A stretch of 64,000 bases of DNA, taken from contig JBMOIB010000005.1 of the NCBI GenBank assembly GCA_049317545.1, positions 5,857 to 69,856 of the forward strand, in the 5' to 3' direction. A program made the translations under genes and the position numbers. Origin of the DNA: REEB506 sp049317545 (GTDB lineage: Bacteria; Pseudomonadota; Alphaproteobacteria; Caulobacterales; Aquidulcibacteraceae). The notes beneath the pieces are model-generated. The model did not search any database and was not told the origin of the DNA. It saw nothing but the letters and a program-made list of their open reading frames with translations. Below, piece after piece: positions 10,795-19,464 of this stretch. Numbering within the stretch: the stretch's first letter is position 1; each line of letters opens with the position of its first letter.

Positions 10795-11265
10795 TTAGGC
10801 AGGCAGATGCGCCCGCAGCATCCAGGCGGTCTTCTCAAGGTCGGCGCAGCGCGTAGTCATGTGGTCCGCGCTCGCTTCGTCGCCCGCAGCCGCGGCGGCG
10901 TGCAAAGCGGCGCGCGCCGACTGGATCAATGTTTCGTTCCCCGCAAGAAGCGCTGCGATCATCGCGTCTTCGCTCGGCGCCGGATCGTTGTCGGCGGCCA
11001 ATGACGTGCGTTTGGCGAGATCGGCGTGCGTCGGCGCGAGCACGCCCAGCGACCGGATGCGCTCGGCGATCTCATCCAGCGACGTCCACAGCGCGTCGTA
11101 CTGCTTGCCGAACATTTCGTGCAGGGCGATGAAGCGCGGGCCCTGTACATTCCAGTGGTAGAGATGCGTCTTTTGGTAGAGCGCGTAGGTGTCCGCGAGC
11201 ACCTGGGCGAGCGCATCGGCGACGTGCGCCCGGTTGTCGTCGGAAATGCCGATGTCGGGTTTCAA
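10795..11265 (-). CDS. dps: Dps family DNA-binding ferritin
   Basis: 156 aa. Forms a cytosolic dodecamer that stores iron, detoxifies peroxide and protects DNA in starvation. The ferroxidase ligands follow the E. coli spacing exactly: His37 (in HWNVQGP), His49, Asp64 and Glu68. I chose a TTG start because GGAAGGGG lies 6 nt upstream and residue 1 gives the normal family length; the open frame to 11523 has no sensible start and overlaps the divergent DUF2147 gene. The region upstream toward the DUF2147 gene is only about 50 nt, so the promoters overlap. Confidence 0.92.
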   Translation of the reverse strand: MKPDIGISDDNRAHVADALAQVLADTYALYQKTHLYHWNVQGPRFIALHEMFGKQYDALWTSLDEIAERIRSLGVLAPTHADLAKRTSLAADNDPAPSEDAMIAALLAGNETLIQSARAALHAAAAAGDEASADHMTTRCADLEKTAWMLRAHLPA

Positions 11266-11318
11266 GCGTGTCCCCTTCCGGTAAAATGTCTCGGTTCGTT
11301 GTAGATATGGGAGCCTCC

Positions 11319-11741
11319 ATGTTGCGTACCATGCTTGCCGCGCTCGCCCTCGCCGGCGCCGCACTCTCGGCGTCCGCGTCGCCGACGGCCGACCCGACGC
11401 ACGGCGTCTGGCTGACGCAATCGCGTAAGGCCAAGATCGAGATCGCGCCCTGCGGCGCCAGCATTTGCGGGACCGTAGTGTGGCTCGCCGACGAGAAGGA
11501 CGGCTACGTCGTGCGCGATGCACGCAACCAGGATGCCAGCAAGCGAACGGCCCGGCTCCTCGGATCGCAAATGATGTTCGGCTTCAAGCCGGCGAAATCC
11601 GGCTGGACGGGCGGTCGCATCTACAACGCCGAGGATGGCGGGACTTATCGCAGCGAAGTCGCCGCGCTGGCGAACGGCACGTTGAGCATCAAGGGTTGCG
11701 TCGGCCCGATCTGCCGGACGCAAATCTGGACGCGCCCGTGA
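11319..11741 (+). CDS. DUF2147 secreted protein
   Basis: 140 aa. A signal peptide (MLRTMLAALALAGAALSASA) precedes a DUF2147 domain: DPTHGVWLTQSRKAKIEI, ICGTVVWL, and a C-terminal GCVGPICRTQIWTR. Two pairs of cysteines could form disulfides in the periplasm. The function of the family is not established. The ATG at 11319 has GGGAG 6 nt upstream; two earlier in-frame ATGs exist at 11268 and 11307. Its stop overlaps the GTG of the next gene, so the two are translationally coupled although unrelated by family. Confidence 0.82.
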   Translation: MLRTMLAALALAGAALSASASPTADPTHGVWLTQSRKAKIEIAPCGASICGTVVWLADEKDGYVVRDARNQDASKRTARLLGSQMMFGFKPAKSGWTGGRIYNAEDGGTYRSEVAALANGTLSIKGCVGPICRTQIWTRP

Positions 11742-12955
11742 CAACGGCCGGAGCCCTCGACGGCGTTCGTGTTCTTGACCTCTCCCGCGTTCTCGCCGGC
11801 CCCTGGTCGACGCAGATTCTGGGCGATCTTGGCGCAGACGTCGTCAAGGTCGAGCGGCCGGGCGCGGGCGACGATACGCGCGGTTGGGGCCCGCCCTTCG
11901 TCGGCGCTGACGGCGGCGGCGACGCCGCCTATTTCCTCGTCGCCAATCGCAACAAGCGCTCGGTGGCGATCGATTTCACGACGCCCGAAGGCGCGGAGAT
12001 CGTGCGCCGGCTCGCTGCGCAGGCGCATATCGTCGTTGAGAACTTCAAGACCGGGGGGCTCGCCAAGTACGGGCTCGACTATCCGTCGCTCAAGACGATC
12101 AATCCCGCGCTCGTCTATTGCTCGGTGACCGGCTTTGGCCAGACCGGGCCGTACGCCCAGCGCGCGGGCTACGATTATCTCGTCCAGGCGATGGGCGGCC
12201 TGATGAGCGTCACCGGACAGCCCGCCGGAACCCCCGGCGGCGAGCCGATGAAAGTGGGCGTCGCCGTCGCTGACCTATTCGCCGGCATGTACGCGGTCAC
12301 CGGGATCCTCGCCGCGCTTCGCCATGCGGAACGCACCGGCGAAGGCCAGCACATCGACATCGCGCTGCTCGACGCTCAGGTCGCCATGCTCGCCAACCAG
12401 GCGCAGAATTTCTTCGCGACGGGCCAGGCGCCCATCCGCCTCGGCAACGCCCATCCCAACATCGCACCCTACCAGGTGTTCGCCGCGTCAGACGGCCATA
12501 TCGTTCTTGCGGTCGGCAACGACGGCCAGTTCGCGAGCTTCTGCCGCGTCGCGAGCCTGGAGGCCTTGGCCGCCGATGCGCGGTTCGCGACCGGCGCCGC
12601 GCGTGTGGCGCATCGGGCCGAACTGATCAGTGAAATCGCGTCGGTGATGCGCGCGCGGTCCGCCGCGGATTGGATCGCCGCCTTGGAGGCCGCCGGCGTG
12701 CCTTGCGGGCCGATCAATGACGTCGCCGGCGTGTTCGACGATCCTCAGGTCAAGGCGCGTGGGTTGGCGCAATCGATGCGGCGCGACGACGGGGTCGAAG
12801 TGAGAATGACCGCAAGCCCGCTGCGCCTTTCAGTTACGCCGCCGCGCGCTGATCTCGCGCCGCCGGCGCTGGGCGCCCACACCGACGAGGTCCTCGCGAC
12901 GCTCGGCTATTCCGAGGCCGACATTTCCGGTTTGCGCGCGCGCGGGATCGTCTGA
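11738..12955 (+). CDS. CaiB/BaiF family III CoA-transferase
   Basis: 405 aa. The family moves CoA between carboxylic acids by way of an aspartyl-CoA intermediate. The N-terminus has GVRVLDLSRVLAGPW; VKVERPGAGDDTRGWGPP and NKRSVAIDF follow. The catalytic Asp is Asp179 in VAVADLFAGMYA. The GTG start overlaps the preceding stop (GTGA), which fits the conserved N-terminus exactly. The substrate cannot be told from sequence; no partner acyl-CoA genes are adjacent. The 3' end overlaps the convergent small membrane gene by about 50 nt. Confidence 0.92.
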   Translation: MTTAGALDGVRVLDLSRVLAGPWSTQILGDLGADVVKVERPGAGDDTRGWGPPFVGADGGGDAAYFLVANRNKRSVAIDFTTPEGAEIVRRLAAQAHIVVENFKTGGLAKYGLDYPSLKTINPALVYCSVTGFGQTGPYAQRAGYDYLVQAMGGLMSVTGQPAGTPGGEPMKVGVAVADLFAGMYAVTGILAALRHAERTGEGQHIDIALLDAQVAMLANQAQNFFATGQAPIRLGNAHPNIAPYQVFAASDGHIVLAVGNDGQFASFCRVASLEALAADARFATGAARVAHRAELISEIASVMRARSAADWIAALEAAGVPCGPINDVAGVFDDPQVKARGLAQSMRRDDGVEVRMTASPLRLSVTPPRADLAPPALGAHTDEVLATLGYSEADISGLRARGIV

Positions 12956-13209
12956 GGCGCACGCGTCAACAAGCCCCGTCGCGCCAGATCGGCGAGATGC
13001 GCCGGACCAGAGGCGGCGAGCGCGGCGGCGATGATGTACCAAGGCGCATCGCCCAAGGCGGCGCGCACGGCGAGAGCGAGGAACAGCCCTGGCGCCAGGG
13101 CGACGGCGACGTCGACGGGATCGCGGCGGAACACCAGGCACAGCGCCAAAGCGTCGATCGCGAAGCCTGCGAGGACCACGTCGGCGAGCCAAGTTGCGGG
13201 TAAGGTCAT
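12907..13209 (-). CDS. Small membrane protein beside bchP, unknown function
   Basis: 100 aa. Two or three hydrophobic segments (WLADVVLAGFAIDALALCLVF, VAVALAPGLFLALAV, YIIAAALAASG) and a basic C-terminus. No family recognised. It starts 31 nt downstream of bchP on the same strand, so it may be the last gene of the bchG-pucC-bchP unit. Its end overlaps the convergent CoA-transferase gene by about 50 nt. Start chosen at MTLPATW; a longer frame reaches 13254 and overlaps bchP. The hydrophobic pattern and position support a real gene, but a chance frame in GC-rich DNA cannot be excluded. Confidence 0.55.
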   Translation of the reverse strand: MTLPATWLADVVLAGFAIDALALCLVFRRDPVDVAVALAPGLFLALAVRAALGDAPWYIIAAALAASGPAHLADLARRGLLTRAPQTIPRARKPEMSASE

Positions 13210-13240
13210 CGGCGACAGCCCGCCGTTGCGCGTCCGCGCC

Positions 13241-14437
13241 TCATGTCGGCGCAACGCCGAACAGATGGGTCAGGTCCTTGAAGAAGATCCGCATGTGCGC
13301 GGCATGATCAGGAGCGCCAAGTTCCTTGTTCATGTAGGCCTGCCAGGTGAGCCGCTGGACGTCGCGGTCGTCGCACATCTTCACGAAGCGCTCGCGGCGT
13401 TTGTCGTTGCGGTACCAGAAGTGCTGCATGATCCCGAGGATCATGAACACCTGTCCGTGGTCGCGCATGAAGCGCTTGCGGGCCTTCGCCAGGGCGCGCG
13501 CCTCGCCGGTCGCCAGCGCTTCCAGGCAGCTTTCCGCGGCCATGCGTCCGCCCGCCATCGCGTAATAGATGCCCTCGCCGGACGCCGGCGCGACGACGCC
13601 AGCTGAATCGCCCGCAAGCACCAGATCGCGGCCATTGTCCCATTTGGAGAGTGGTTTCAGCGGGATCGGCGCGCCTTCGCCGCGCACCGTGGCGCAGGAA
13701 TCGAGGCCGACATCGCCGCGCAGCGCCGCAACCGCGCCGCGTAGGGAGAAGCCCTTACGGGCGCTGCCTACCCCGACGCTCGTGGTTTTGCCGTGCGGGA
13801 AGATCCAGGCGTAAAAGTCCGGCGACAAGCGCCCCTGATAAAACACGTCGCAGCGGGCGGGATCGAAGCTCCCGACGCGCCCGGCCGGCGAAGCGACGAT
13901 CTCATGATAGGCGAACACGCAGGGCGCATCCTTGGCGCCGGCGATTTCGGCGCGGGCGAGCGGCGAGCGGGCGCCGTCGGCGGCGATGACATAGCGGGCG
14001 CGCACCGTTTCCAGCGCATCGTCCGATTTCGGCGCGCCTTTGGGCCGCAAGCGCAGCTTCACGCCCGGCTTGTCGTCGCGCTCCAGACGTTCGACGATTC
14101 CAGTCAACCGATGCGCCCCGGCCCGAGCTGCGCGCACGCGCAGAAATTCGTCGAACACGTCACGATCGACCATGCCGACGAAGCCGCCGTCGATCGGCAT
14201 GTCCACCGATTTGTCCGACGGCGCGATCATGCGCGCGGACGTCGCACGCGCGACGAGTTGATGGTCGGGAATCTCGAAATCGCGAATGAGTCGCGGCGGG
14301 ATTGCGCCGCCGCACGGCTTGATCCGTCCAGCCTTGTCGATCAACGCAACGCGCGCCCCGGCGCGCGCCAGATCGTTCGCGGCCGTGGCTCCCGCCGGGC
14401 CGCCGCCGACGACGGCGACGTCAAAAATCTCGCTCAT
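13241..14437 (-). CDS. bchP: Geranylgeranyl-bacteriochlorophyll/diphosphate reductase
   Basis: 398 aa. An FAD flavoprotein that reduces three double bonds of the geranylgeranyl tail to phytyl, finishing bacteriochlorophyll a. The N-terminal FAD fold is VAVVGGGPAGATAANDLAR, followed by CGGAIPPRLI. The ATP/FAD loop AGDSAGVVAPASGEGIYYAM is family-diagnostic. The C-terminus (YMNKELGAPDHAAHMRIFFKDLTHLFGV) is typical of BchP. The start at 14437 begins MSEIFDVAVVGGG; the frame extends to 14530 but into the pucC-like gene. It sits last in the bchG-pucC-bchP order that is standard in purple bacteria. Confidence 0.96.
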   Translation of the reverse strand: MSEIFDVAVVGGGPAGATAANDLARAGARVALIDKAGRIKPCGGAIPPRLIRDFEIPDHQLVARATSARMIAPSDKSVDMPIDGGFVGMVDRDVFDEFLRVRAARAGAHRLTGIVERLERDDKPGVKLRLRPKGAPKSDDALETVRARYVIAADGARSPLARAEIAGAKDAPCVFAYHEIVASPAGRVGSFDPARCDVFYQGRLSPDFYAWIFPHGKTTSVGVGSARKGFSLRGAVAALRGDVGLDSCATVRGEGAPIPLKPLSKWDNGRDLVLAGDSAGVVAPASGEGIYYAMAGGRMAAESCLEALATGEARALAKARKRFMRDHGQVFMILGIMQHFWYRNDKRRERFVKMCDDRDVQRLTWQAYMNKELGAPDHAAHMRIFFKDLTHLFGVAPT

Positions 14438-14459
14438 GCAGGGCTCCAGCATTGCAGCA

Positions 14460-15787
14460 TCAAACAGGCAACGGCGCGGCGTCGGGGGCGCGTTCGACAG
14501 TGGGATCGGCGACGCCAACGCGCGCCGCAAGCGTCGCGGCGAGTGCGAACAACCCCGCCTCCAACGCGAAGACGATCAGGAATGCAGGCGCATCCGCGTT
14601 CAGCGCGGCGCGCAAGCCGTCGACGACCGCCGCGCCCATGAAGCCGCCCAGCCCGAAAGCGATCGCCTGCGCTGCGCCCCAAACGCCCATGCGCGTGCCT
14701 TCGCGACCGCCGCCGCCTTCGCCGGCGAGGCCCATCATCGAGCCGATCGCCGCCACCGCGAAGATTCCATTGGCGAAACCAAGCAGGAAAACCGTCGGCT
14801 TGAGCGGCCAGCCGGGCCCGGCAAGCGCCGCCGCCGCAAGGCCGGCGAGCGCGAGCGCGGAGGCCGCACATCCGCCAATCGTCCAGCCGCGCATCCAGAT
14901 GCGTCCGCCGGCGCCGTATTTGCCGAGCGCGCCGCCAAGACTGCCGACCAGAACCATGCCGAGCAGGACGCCCATGTGCTGCACGCCGGACATTTGCGTC
15001 GACTGGCCGGGCGTGAGCTTGAAGATCAGGCCGGCGAACGGCTCCAGGATCAAATCCTGCATGCTGTAGGCGAGCATCGAGATGAACACGAACATCGTGA
15101 AGCGACGCGCCGTCGCGTCGCGCCAGACTTCCGCCAGAGCATCCTTCAGGCGCGGCTTCGCGGCGGCGATCTGCGACTGCGCGCGCTCCGTCTGGCCCTC
15201 CACCCCGACGACGGCGACGAGCGCGACGAGAAAGGCGACCAGCGCCACGCCGCTCGTCACCAGCGCCAATCGTTGCTCCGAAAACGGATCGAGCATCGCG
15301 CCGACCGCAATCGAGGTGACGACGATGCCGACGATCATGAGGATCCATGTGATCGCGGCGGCGGCCGGGCGGCGCGTCGGCGCCGTTCGCGCCGCGATCA
15401 GCGCCAGGAGCGAAGTACCCGCGGCCCGACGCCGACGCCAATCATCGTGAAGGCCAGGATCGCCAGGACCGACCCAAGAAGCGGCGAACCGCGCGTAAGT
15501 GCGATCGCGTCGGCGGCCATCACGGCGCCGAGGGCGAGAACGCCGACGCCGCCGATGATCCACGGCGTTCGTCGCGCACCGGAGTCCGATGCGAAACCCC
15601 AGTGCGGGCGCGACATTTGGATCGCATAATGCCAGGCGACGAGGCCCGCCGGCACGGACGCCGCGAGCGCAAGCTCAACCACCATGACGCGATTGAAGGT
15701 CGACGTGCACAAAGCGACGATCGAGCCGATCGCGCACTGCACTAAGCCAAGACGGACGATGTCCACCCAGCCGAGCGACGTCTTCAT
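14460..15787 (-). pseudogene. PucC/BCD-family transporter gene with internal frameshift
   Basis: The gene lies between bchG and bchP, where purple bacteria keep the BCD-family major-facilitator protein (Rhodobacter ORF428). Reading from ATG 15787 gives MKTSLGWVDIVRLGL through FTMIGVGVG, then shifts frame and stops at 15398 after 129 codons. The continuation AAGTSLLALIAARTAPTRRP is in another frame from about 15424 to 14460. Adding one G to the GGG run at minus-strand 15427-15425 restores about 442 residues with 12 membrane segments and the DLILEPFAGLIF motif. No other damage is seen, so this is either a recent mutation or an assembly error. The start overlaps bchG by 4 nt. Confidence 0.85.
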
Positions 15788-16695
15788 GCGGGAGCTCCCG
15801 TCGAACCGATTGCGAAGGCGGCGGCGAGCATGCCGAGCACATAAAGGCTCGTGCCCGTCGCATTGTACCAGGGCGTGTGTTTGCGCGGATCGGAGAGCAG
15901 CCGCGTCATCAGCGCGGCCTGCGCGGCGAGGAAGCCGGCGACCGCAAGCGCGCGCCACGGGTGGCCCCAAGCGGCCAACAACGCGACCACGACGATCTGC
16001 GGCGCGGCCATGATCGCGCATGCGAGGCGCGCGGCGCGATCGGGCCCGAGGACCACCGGCAACGACCGGATGCCCATCGCCTTGTCGCCTTCGATCGCCT
16101 TGAAATCGTTGAGCGTCATGATGCCGTGGGCGCCGAACGCATAAAGCGCGGCGAGTGTGATCGACTGGGCGCTCGGCACACCGCCGCTCATGACGGCCGC
16201 GCCGGTGAACCAGGTGATGCCTTCGTAAGCGAGCGCAACGGCGCCCGGCCCCCACCAACCGCTGCGCTTCAGGCGCAAGGGCGGCGCGCTGTAGGCCCAG
16301 GCGAGCGCCAGACCGATGACGCCGGCGACGAAAACGACCGGCCCGAGCGCGGCGGCGAGCGCGGCCGATAGTCCTGTCCAGATGATCGCCAAGTACAGGC
16401 CCCAGGCGCCGGGCACCCGACCGGAGGGGATCGGACGGTTCGGTTCGTTGAGTGCGTCGACGTGGCGATCGTACCAATCGTTGACGGCCTGGCTGGTCGC
16501 GCAGATCAGCGGCCCGGCGAGGAGCATGCCGGCGACGAGCATCGGCCAGCGGGTCTCCAGCGCGACGCCTGAAGAGACGACACCGCACATGAACGCCCAC
16601 ATAGGCGCAAACCAAGTGATCGGTTTGAAGAGTTCGAGCACCGCGGACGGTGCTGGAAAGGTCCGAACAGACGCTAAGGGGATCGAACTCGCCAT
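15784..16695 (-). CDS. bchG: Bacteriochlorophyll synthase (geranylgeranyl transferase)
   Basis: 303 aa, a polytopic inner-membrane UbiA-type prenyltransferase that esterifies bacteriochlorophyllide a with geranylgeranyl diphosphate. The first Asp-rich motif is NDWYDRHVDALNEPNRPIPSG and the second DFKAIEGDKAMGIRSLPV, both diagnostic of BchG/ChlG. About eight or nine hydrophobic segments follow the usual pattern. It is the first gene of the leftward bchG-pucC-bchP unit, with 88 nt to ppsR upstream. That gap holds a GC hairpin (about 16747-16765) but no perfect PpsR site. Confidence 0.96.
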   Translation of the reverse strand: MASSIPLASVRTFPAPSAVLELFKPITWFAPMWAFMCGVVSSGVALETRWPMLVAGMLLAGPLICATSQAVNDWYDRHVDALNEPNRPIPSGRVPGAWGLYLAIIWTGLSAALAAALGPVVFVAGVIGLALAWAYSAPPLRLKRSGWWGPGAVALAYEGITWFTGAAVMSGGVPSAQSITLAALYAFGAHGIMTLNDFKAIEGDKAMGIRSLPVVLGPDRAARLACAIMAAPQIVVVALLAAWGHPWRALAVAGFLAAQAALMTRLLSDPRKHTPWYNATGTSLYVLGMLAAAFAIGSTGAPA

Positions 16696-16783
16696 AGCAT
16701 GACGTTAAGTTGGACAGGTGAGAGCGTCAATTCACCTTGACGCTTACGGCGGCAAAACGCCGCCGACGCACGCGCGGCAACCG

Positions 16784-18214
16784 TCAGTCCTGATCGACGG
16801 CAAGGTTCCCAAGTCCGTAGCGATGCAACTTTGAGTAGAGGCTCTGGCGGCTCAGGCCGAGCACCTCGGCGGCCGACGCGCGGTTGTCGCCGGTAATGTT
16901 GAGCGCCGCTTCGATGCACAGGCGCTCGATCAAATCCGTGGTTTCGCGGACGATTTCCTTGAGTGAAACGCGGCCGACGAGTTCGGTGAGTTGCTCCACG
17001 GAGCGCGGCAGGCTGCGGCCGAGCTCAGACCGGTCGCGCATCCGCCGACCAACCGGGCGAATGGCGAACCCGATCGCGGGCGGCGCGCCATCTTGAACCG
17101 TAACGGCCGACACTTCGGCCTCCTCTTCGGTATCGAGCGAAGTGCGGAGCACAGTCGCAAAACCGCGCACCACGCCGTGCTCGCGCAACTGCGCCATGAG
17201 CAGAGAAACATCGACGCCGGGCCGGCCGAGATAGCGCGCCAAGGGCTGGCCGCGCGCCTGCTCTGGTCCGGCCAATTGCACCAGATCGAGGAATGCGGCG
17301 TTGCAGGCCGAGATGATGAAATCGTCGCTGGTCACGACGAAGGCGTCGGGCATGCGCTCGAGCACATCGATGAAGCGCAGGCGCGGATCGGGGAGCGCGA
17401 CGCCGGGCATCGCGGGGCTGGTCAGGCGCACAATGAACTGCGCCGTGCGATCCTGCCGAAAAAGCGAGGCGGAAAGTACGAGATCGCGGCCGGGGGACGA
17501 CAAAAAGCGCACCCGCGTGGGCTCCGCGCGCCCGCCGGCCTGGACGTTTGCGAGAAGGCTCGTGGCGGGATCGCGCATCGGCGCTTCCATCAACCCCGTG
17601 AAAATCTGGCCGACGACGCCGTCGCTGTCGTCGCCGATCAGGCGCAGCGCTGCGGGATTGACGTCGATCACGCGCCGCGAACCGGCGTCGACGATCACAA
17701 CGCCTTCGGTCGCGGTTTGGAAGAGCTGCCGATACCGCAACTCGGCATGGCGCAGGCGCAGGTAGTCCCGCTCCATGGCCTGTTGCGCCTGGAGGAGCCG
17801 CTGCTGCATGGCGGCCGCGGGACGCAGGTCGCGGCCGATCGCGATCACGCGCCCGTCGGCGCCAGCGTCGATAGCGCGATAGCGGATCGGGATGGGGCCG
17901 CTTGAGGTGATATGGTTGATCTCGCGCCAGCGACCGCCGTCCTGAGCCCGCACCTCGTCGAGCATCTGTTCGACCTTGGGGCGGCTGTCGGGAAGGACTG
18001 TATCGATCCAGGGCTTGTTCACCCAATCGGCGAACCCGTCCTCGACCATCGTGGCGTCCGACACGGCGAGATCGCGGATCACGCCCTGCCCGTCCAGGAT
18101 GATCGCCACGTCCCCGGCGGCGGCCAAAACTTTGGCGGCCACCTCCGGCGTAAGACTACCTAGCGTTTCGGCCGGCCTATTGAACGCAACCGTGGCGGGC
18201 GAAGCGACTTGCAT
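16784..18214 (-). CDS. ppsR: PpsR/CrtJ photosynthesis repressor
   Basis: 476 aa. Redox- and light-responsive repressor of bch, crt and puc genes that binds TGT-N12-ACA palindromes. An N-terminal PAS-like region, a Q-linker (about 130-160), two PAS domains (about 160-270 and 280-385) and a FIS-type HTH (NRASAAEVLGLSRQSLYSKL, residues 444-463). Only two cysteines: Cys304 and Cys433. Cys433 lies just before the HTH, as the known redox Cys does. The cognate partner gene ppaA lies directly upstream on the same strand. Matching operators occur before bchC, crtE/crtD and crtI. Confidence 0.95.
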   Translation of the reverse strand: MQVASPATVAFNRPAETLGSLTPEVAAKVLAAAGDVAIILDGQGVIRDLAVSDATMVEDGFADWVNKPWIDTVLPDSRPKVEQMLDEVRAQDGGRWREINHITSSGPIPIRYRAIDAGADGRVIAIGRDLRPAAAMQQRLLQAQQAMERDYLRLRHAELRYRQLFQTATEGVVIVDAGSRRVIDVNPAALRLIGDDSDGVVGQIFTGLMEAPMRDPATSLLANVQAGGRAEPTRVRFLSSPGRDLVLSASLFRQDRTAQFIVRLTSPAMPGVALPDPRLRFIDVLERMPDAFVVTSDDFIISACNAAFLDLVQLAGPEQARGQPLARYLGRPGVDVSLLMAQLREHGVVRGFATVLRTSLDTEEEAEVSAVTVQDGAPPAIGFAIRPVGRRMRDRSELGRSLPRSVEQLTELVGRVSLKEIVRETTDLIERLCIEAALNITGDNRASAAEVLGLSRQSLYSKLHRYGLGNLAVDQD

Positions 18215-18254
18215 GAAAGGGCAACTTACTCAGCTTGAAGGCGAATTCTGGCTC

Positions 18255-19139
18255 TCACACGCGCTGTACGTGCGCGTCAAGCATTTCGGCGGCTTTTGCG
18301 ACGGCGCTAGGCCCGTCGCCGGCTGTCGCGTCCGCGCCGGAATCGCGGGCAAGTTCGGGACGTTCCATGATCTTGAAGCCGCCAACCAGTACGATCAGGG
18401 CGCGGTTCACGGACGCAGCGCGCAGGATTCGAATGACGTCAGGCAACGCCGCCGCCGCAGCGTCGGACGCGACCGACAAGCCAACGGCGTCGAAGGCCTC
18501 CGTGCGAACGAGGTCTTCCAAACCCCGCAATTGGGAATCGAGTTCTTCGAACACCGACCAGTTCGCCAAACGGAACGATTCAGCGATCATCGCCAGACCA
18601 AACGTGTGGTCCTCGCCCGGAACGGCGGCGAGCAACACCCGCCGTCCGCCGCTGGCGGCGCTCGGCGTCGGACGCGAATAATGTCGGACGAGACGCTGCA
18701 TTTTGCCCAACGCAATCGCCACGTCAGTGAACGAGGAGATGTCCTGCTCCCAATAAACGCCGAGGCGGCGGGCGGTTGGCGCGAGCAGCCGCGAGAACAT
18801 GTCCTGCACGGATACGCCGGTATCCAGCATGGCGTCGATCACGCGCGAGAGATCGTCGATGTCGGCGGTGAGCGCGAGGCCCGCGAACGCGTCGATGTCG
18901 GGCGCGCCGCCGCCCGTCAGGGGCAATTCTTGCGCTGACGATGAAGAAAGAGGCGGCGATTGATGCGCGAGCAGCAGCCGCGGAATGATTTCGGATTCGA
19001 CGACGGAATTGAGCGTATCTGCAGCGATCTGGCGCATGGGCAGACAGGGCGAGTCTAGAGATCGAGACGTGTCGACAAGGCGCGCGTCAGGCGTCCGCTC
19101 CAGCGGACAAGGGACGTCGCGAGGCGACTGATAGGCCAT
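18255..19139 (-). CDS. ppaA: PpaA/AerR-type B12-binding antirepressor
   Basis: 294 aa. In Rhodobacter, AerR/PpaA binds cobalamin in light and lifts PpsR/CrtJ repression. The N-terminal third is poorly conserved; the helical segment MLDTGVSVQDMFSRLLAPTA and VYWEQDISSFTDVAIALGKMQRLV precede a Rossmann-like B12 domain (RRVLLAAVPGEDHTFGLAM). The loop reads ExHxxG rather than DxHxxG. The C-terminal LIVLVGGFKIMERPELARD is family-typical. I took the ATG at 19139 because GGGGAT lies close upstream; the frame continues to 19298. It is 40 nt upstream of ppsR and divergent from bchF. Confidence 0.88.
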   Translation of the reverse strand: MAYQSPRDVPCPLERTPDARLVDTSRSLDSPCLPMRQIAADTLNSVVESEIIPRLLLAHQSPPLSSSSAQELPLTGGGAPDIDAFAGLALTADIDDLSRVIDAMLDTGVSVQDMFSRLLAPTARRLGVYWEQDISSFTDVAIALGKMQRLVRHYSRPTPSAASGGRRVLLAAVPGEDHTFGLAMIAESFRLANWSVFEELDSQLRGLEDLVRTEAFDAVGLSVASDAAAAALPDVIRILRAASVNRALIVLVGGFKIMERPELARDSGADATAGDGPSAVAKAAEMLDAHVQRV

Positions 19140-19373
19140 TGGCGTATCCCCATTCGTTCCCGGCCGGGGCAACCGATTAAGGTTGACCCAACCCGCCGAT
19201 CGGATCGCACGCGCGCCTCCCGCGAACGCAATTTCTCGCGCTAGTGGTGGACGCGTAGGGCGTTTCCATGCCGGGGCGAGGATCTTTTGAGCGTCCATAA
19301 CCCTGACCCTCCGAGACTAACCGACGTACGGACACAACCGCCAGGATTAATTTGTCGCGCCGCCTTGCTCGAA

Positions 19374-19407
19374 TGTCAATCAATCTAGACGTAACGATCG
19401 ATTGACA
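19374..19407. promoter_or_regulatory. Twin PpsR-like operator between ppaA and bchF
   Basis: The 325-nt ppaA-bchF gap holds a mirror-symmetric element: TGT-N12-ACG at 19374-19391, overlapping by two bases CGT-N12-ACA at 19390-19407. Each misses the TGT-N12-ACA consensus by one base. Outer arms TGTCAATCAAT and ATCGATTGACA are near-perfect inverted repeats. It lies about 57 nt before the bchF start. I see no other gene in the gap. Confidence 0.55.
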
Positions 19408-19464
19408 CACCCGAGACGCCGGACGTACCCTTCGATGGGTCGGAAGCGTCAGGGAGCGGTGCAC

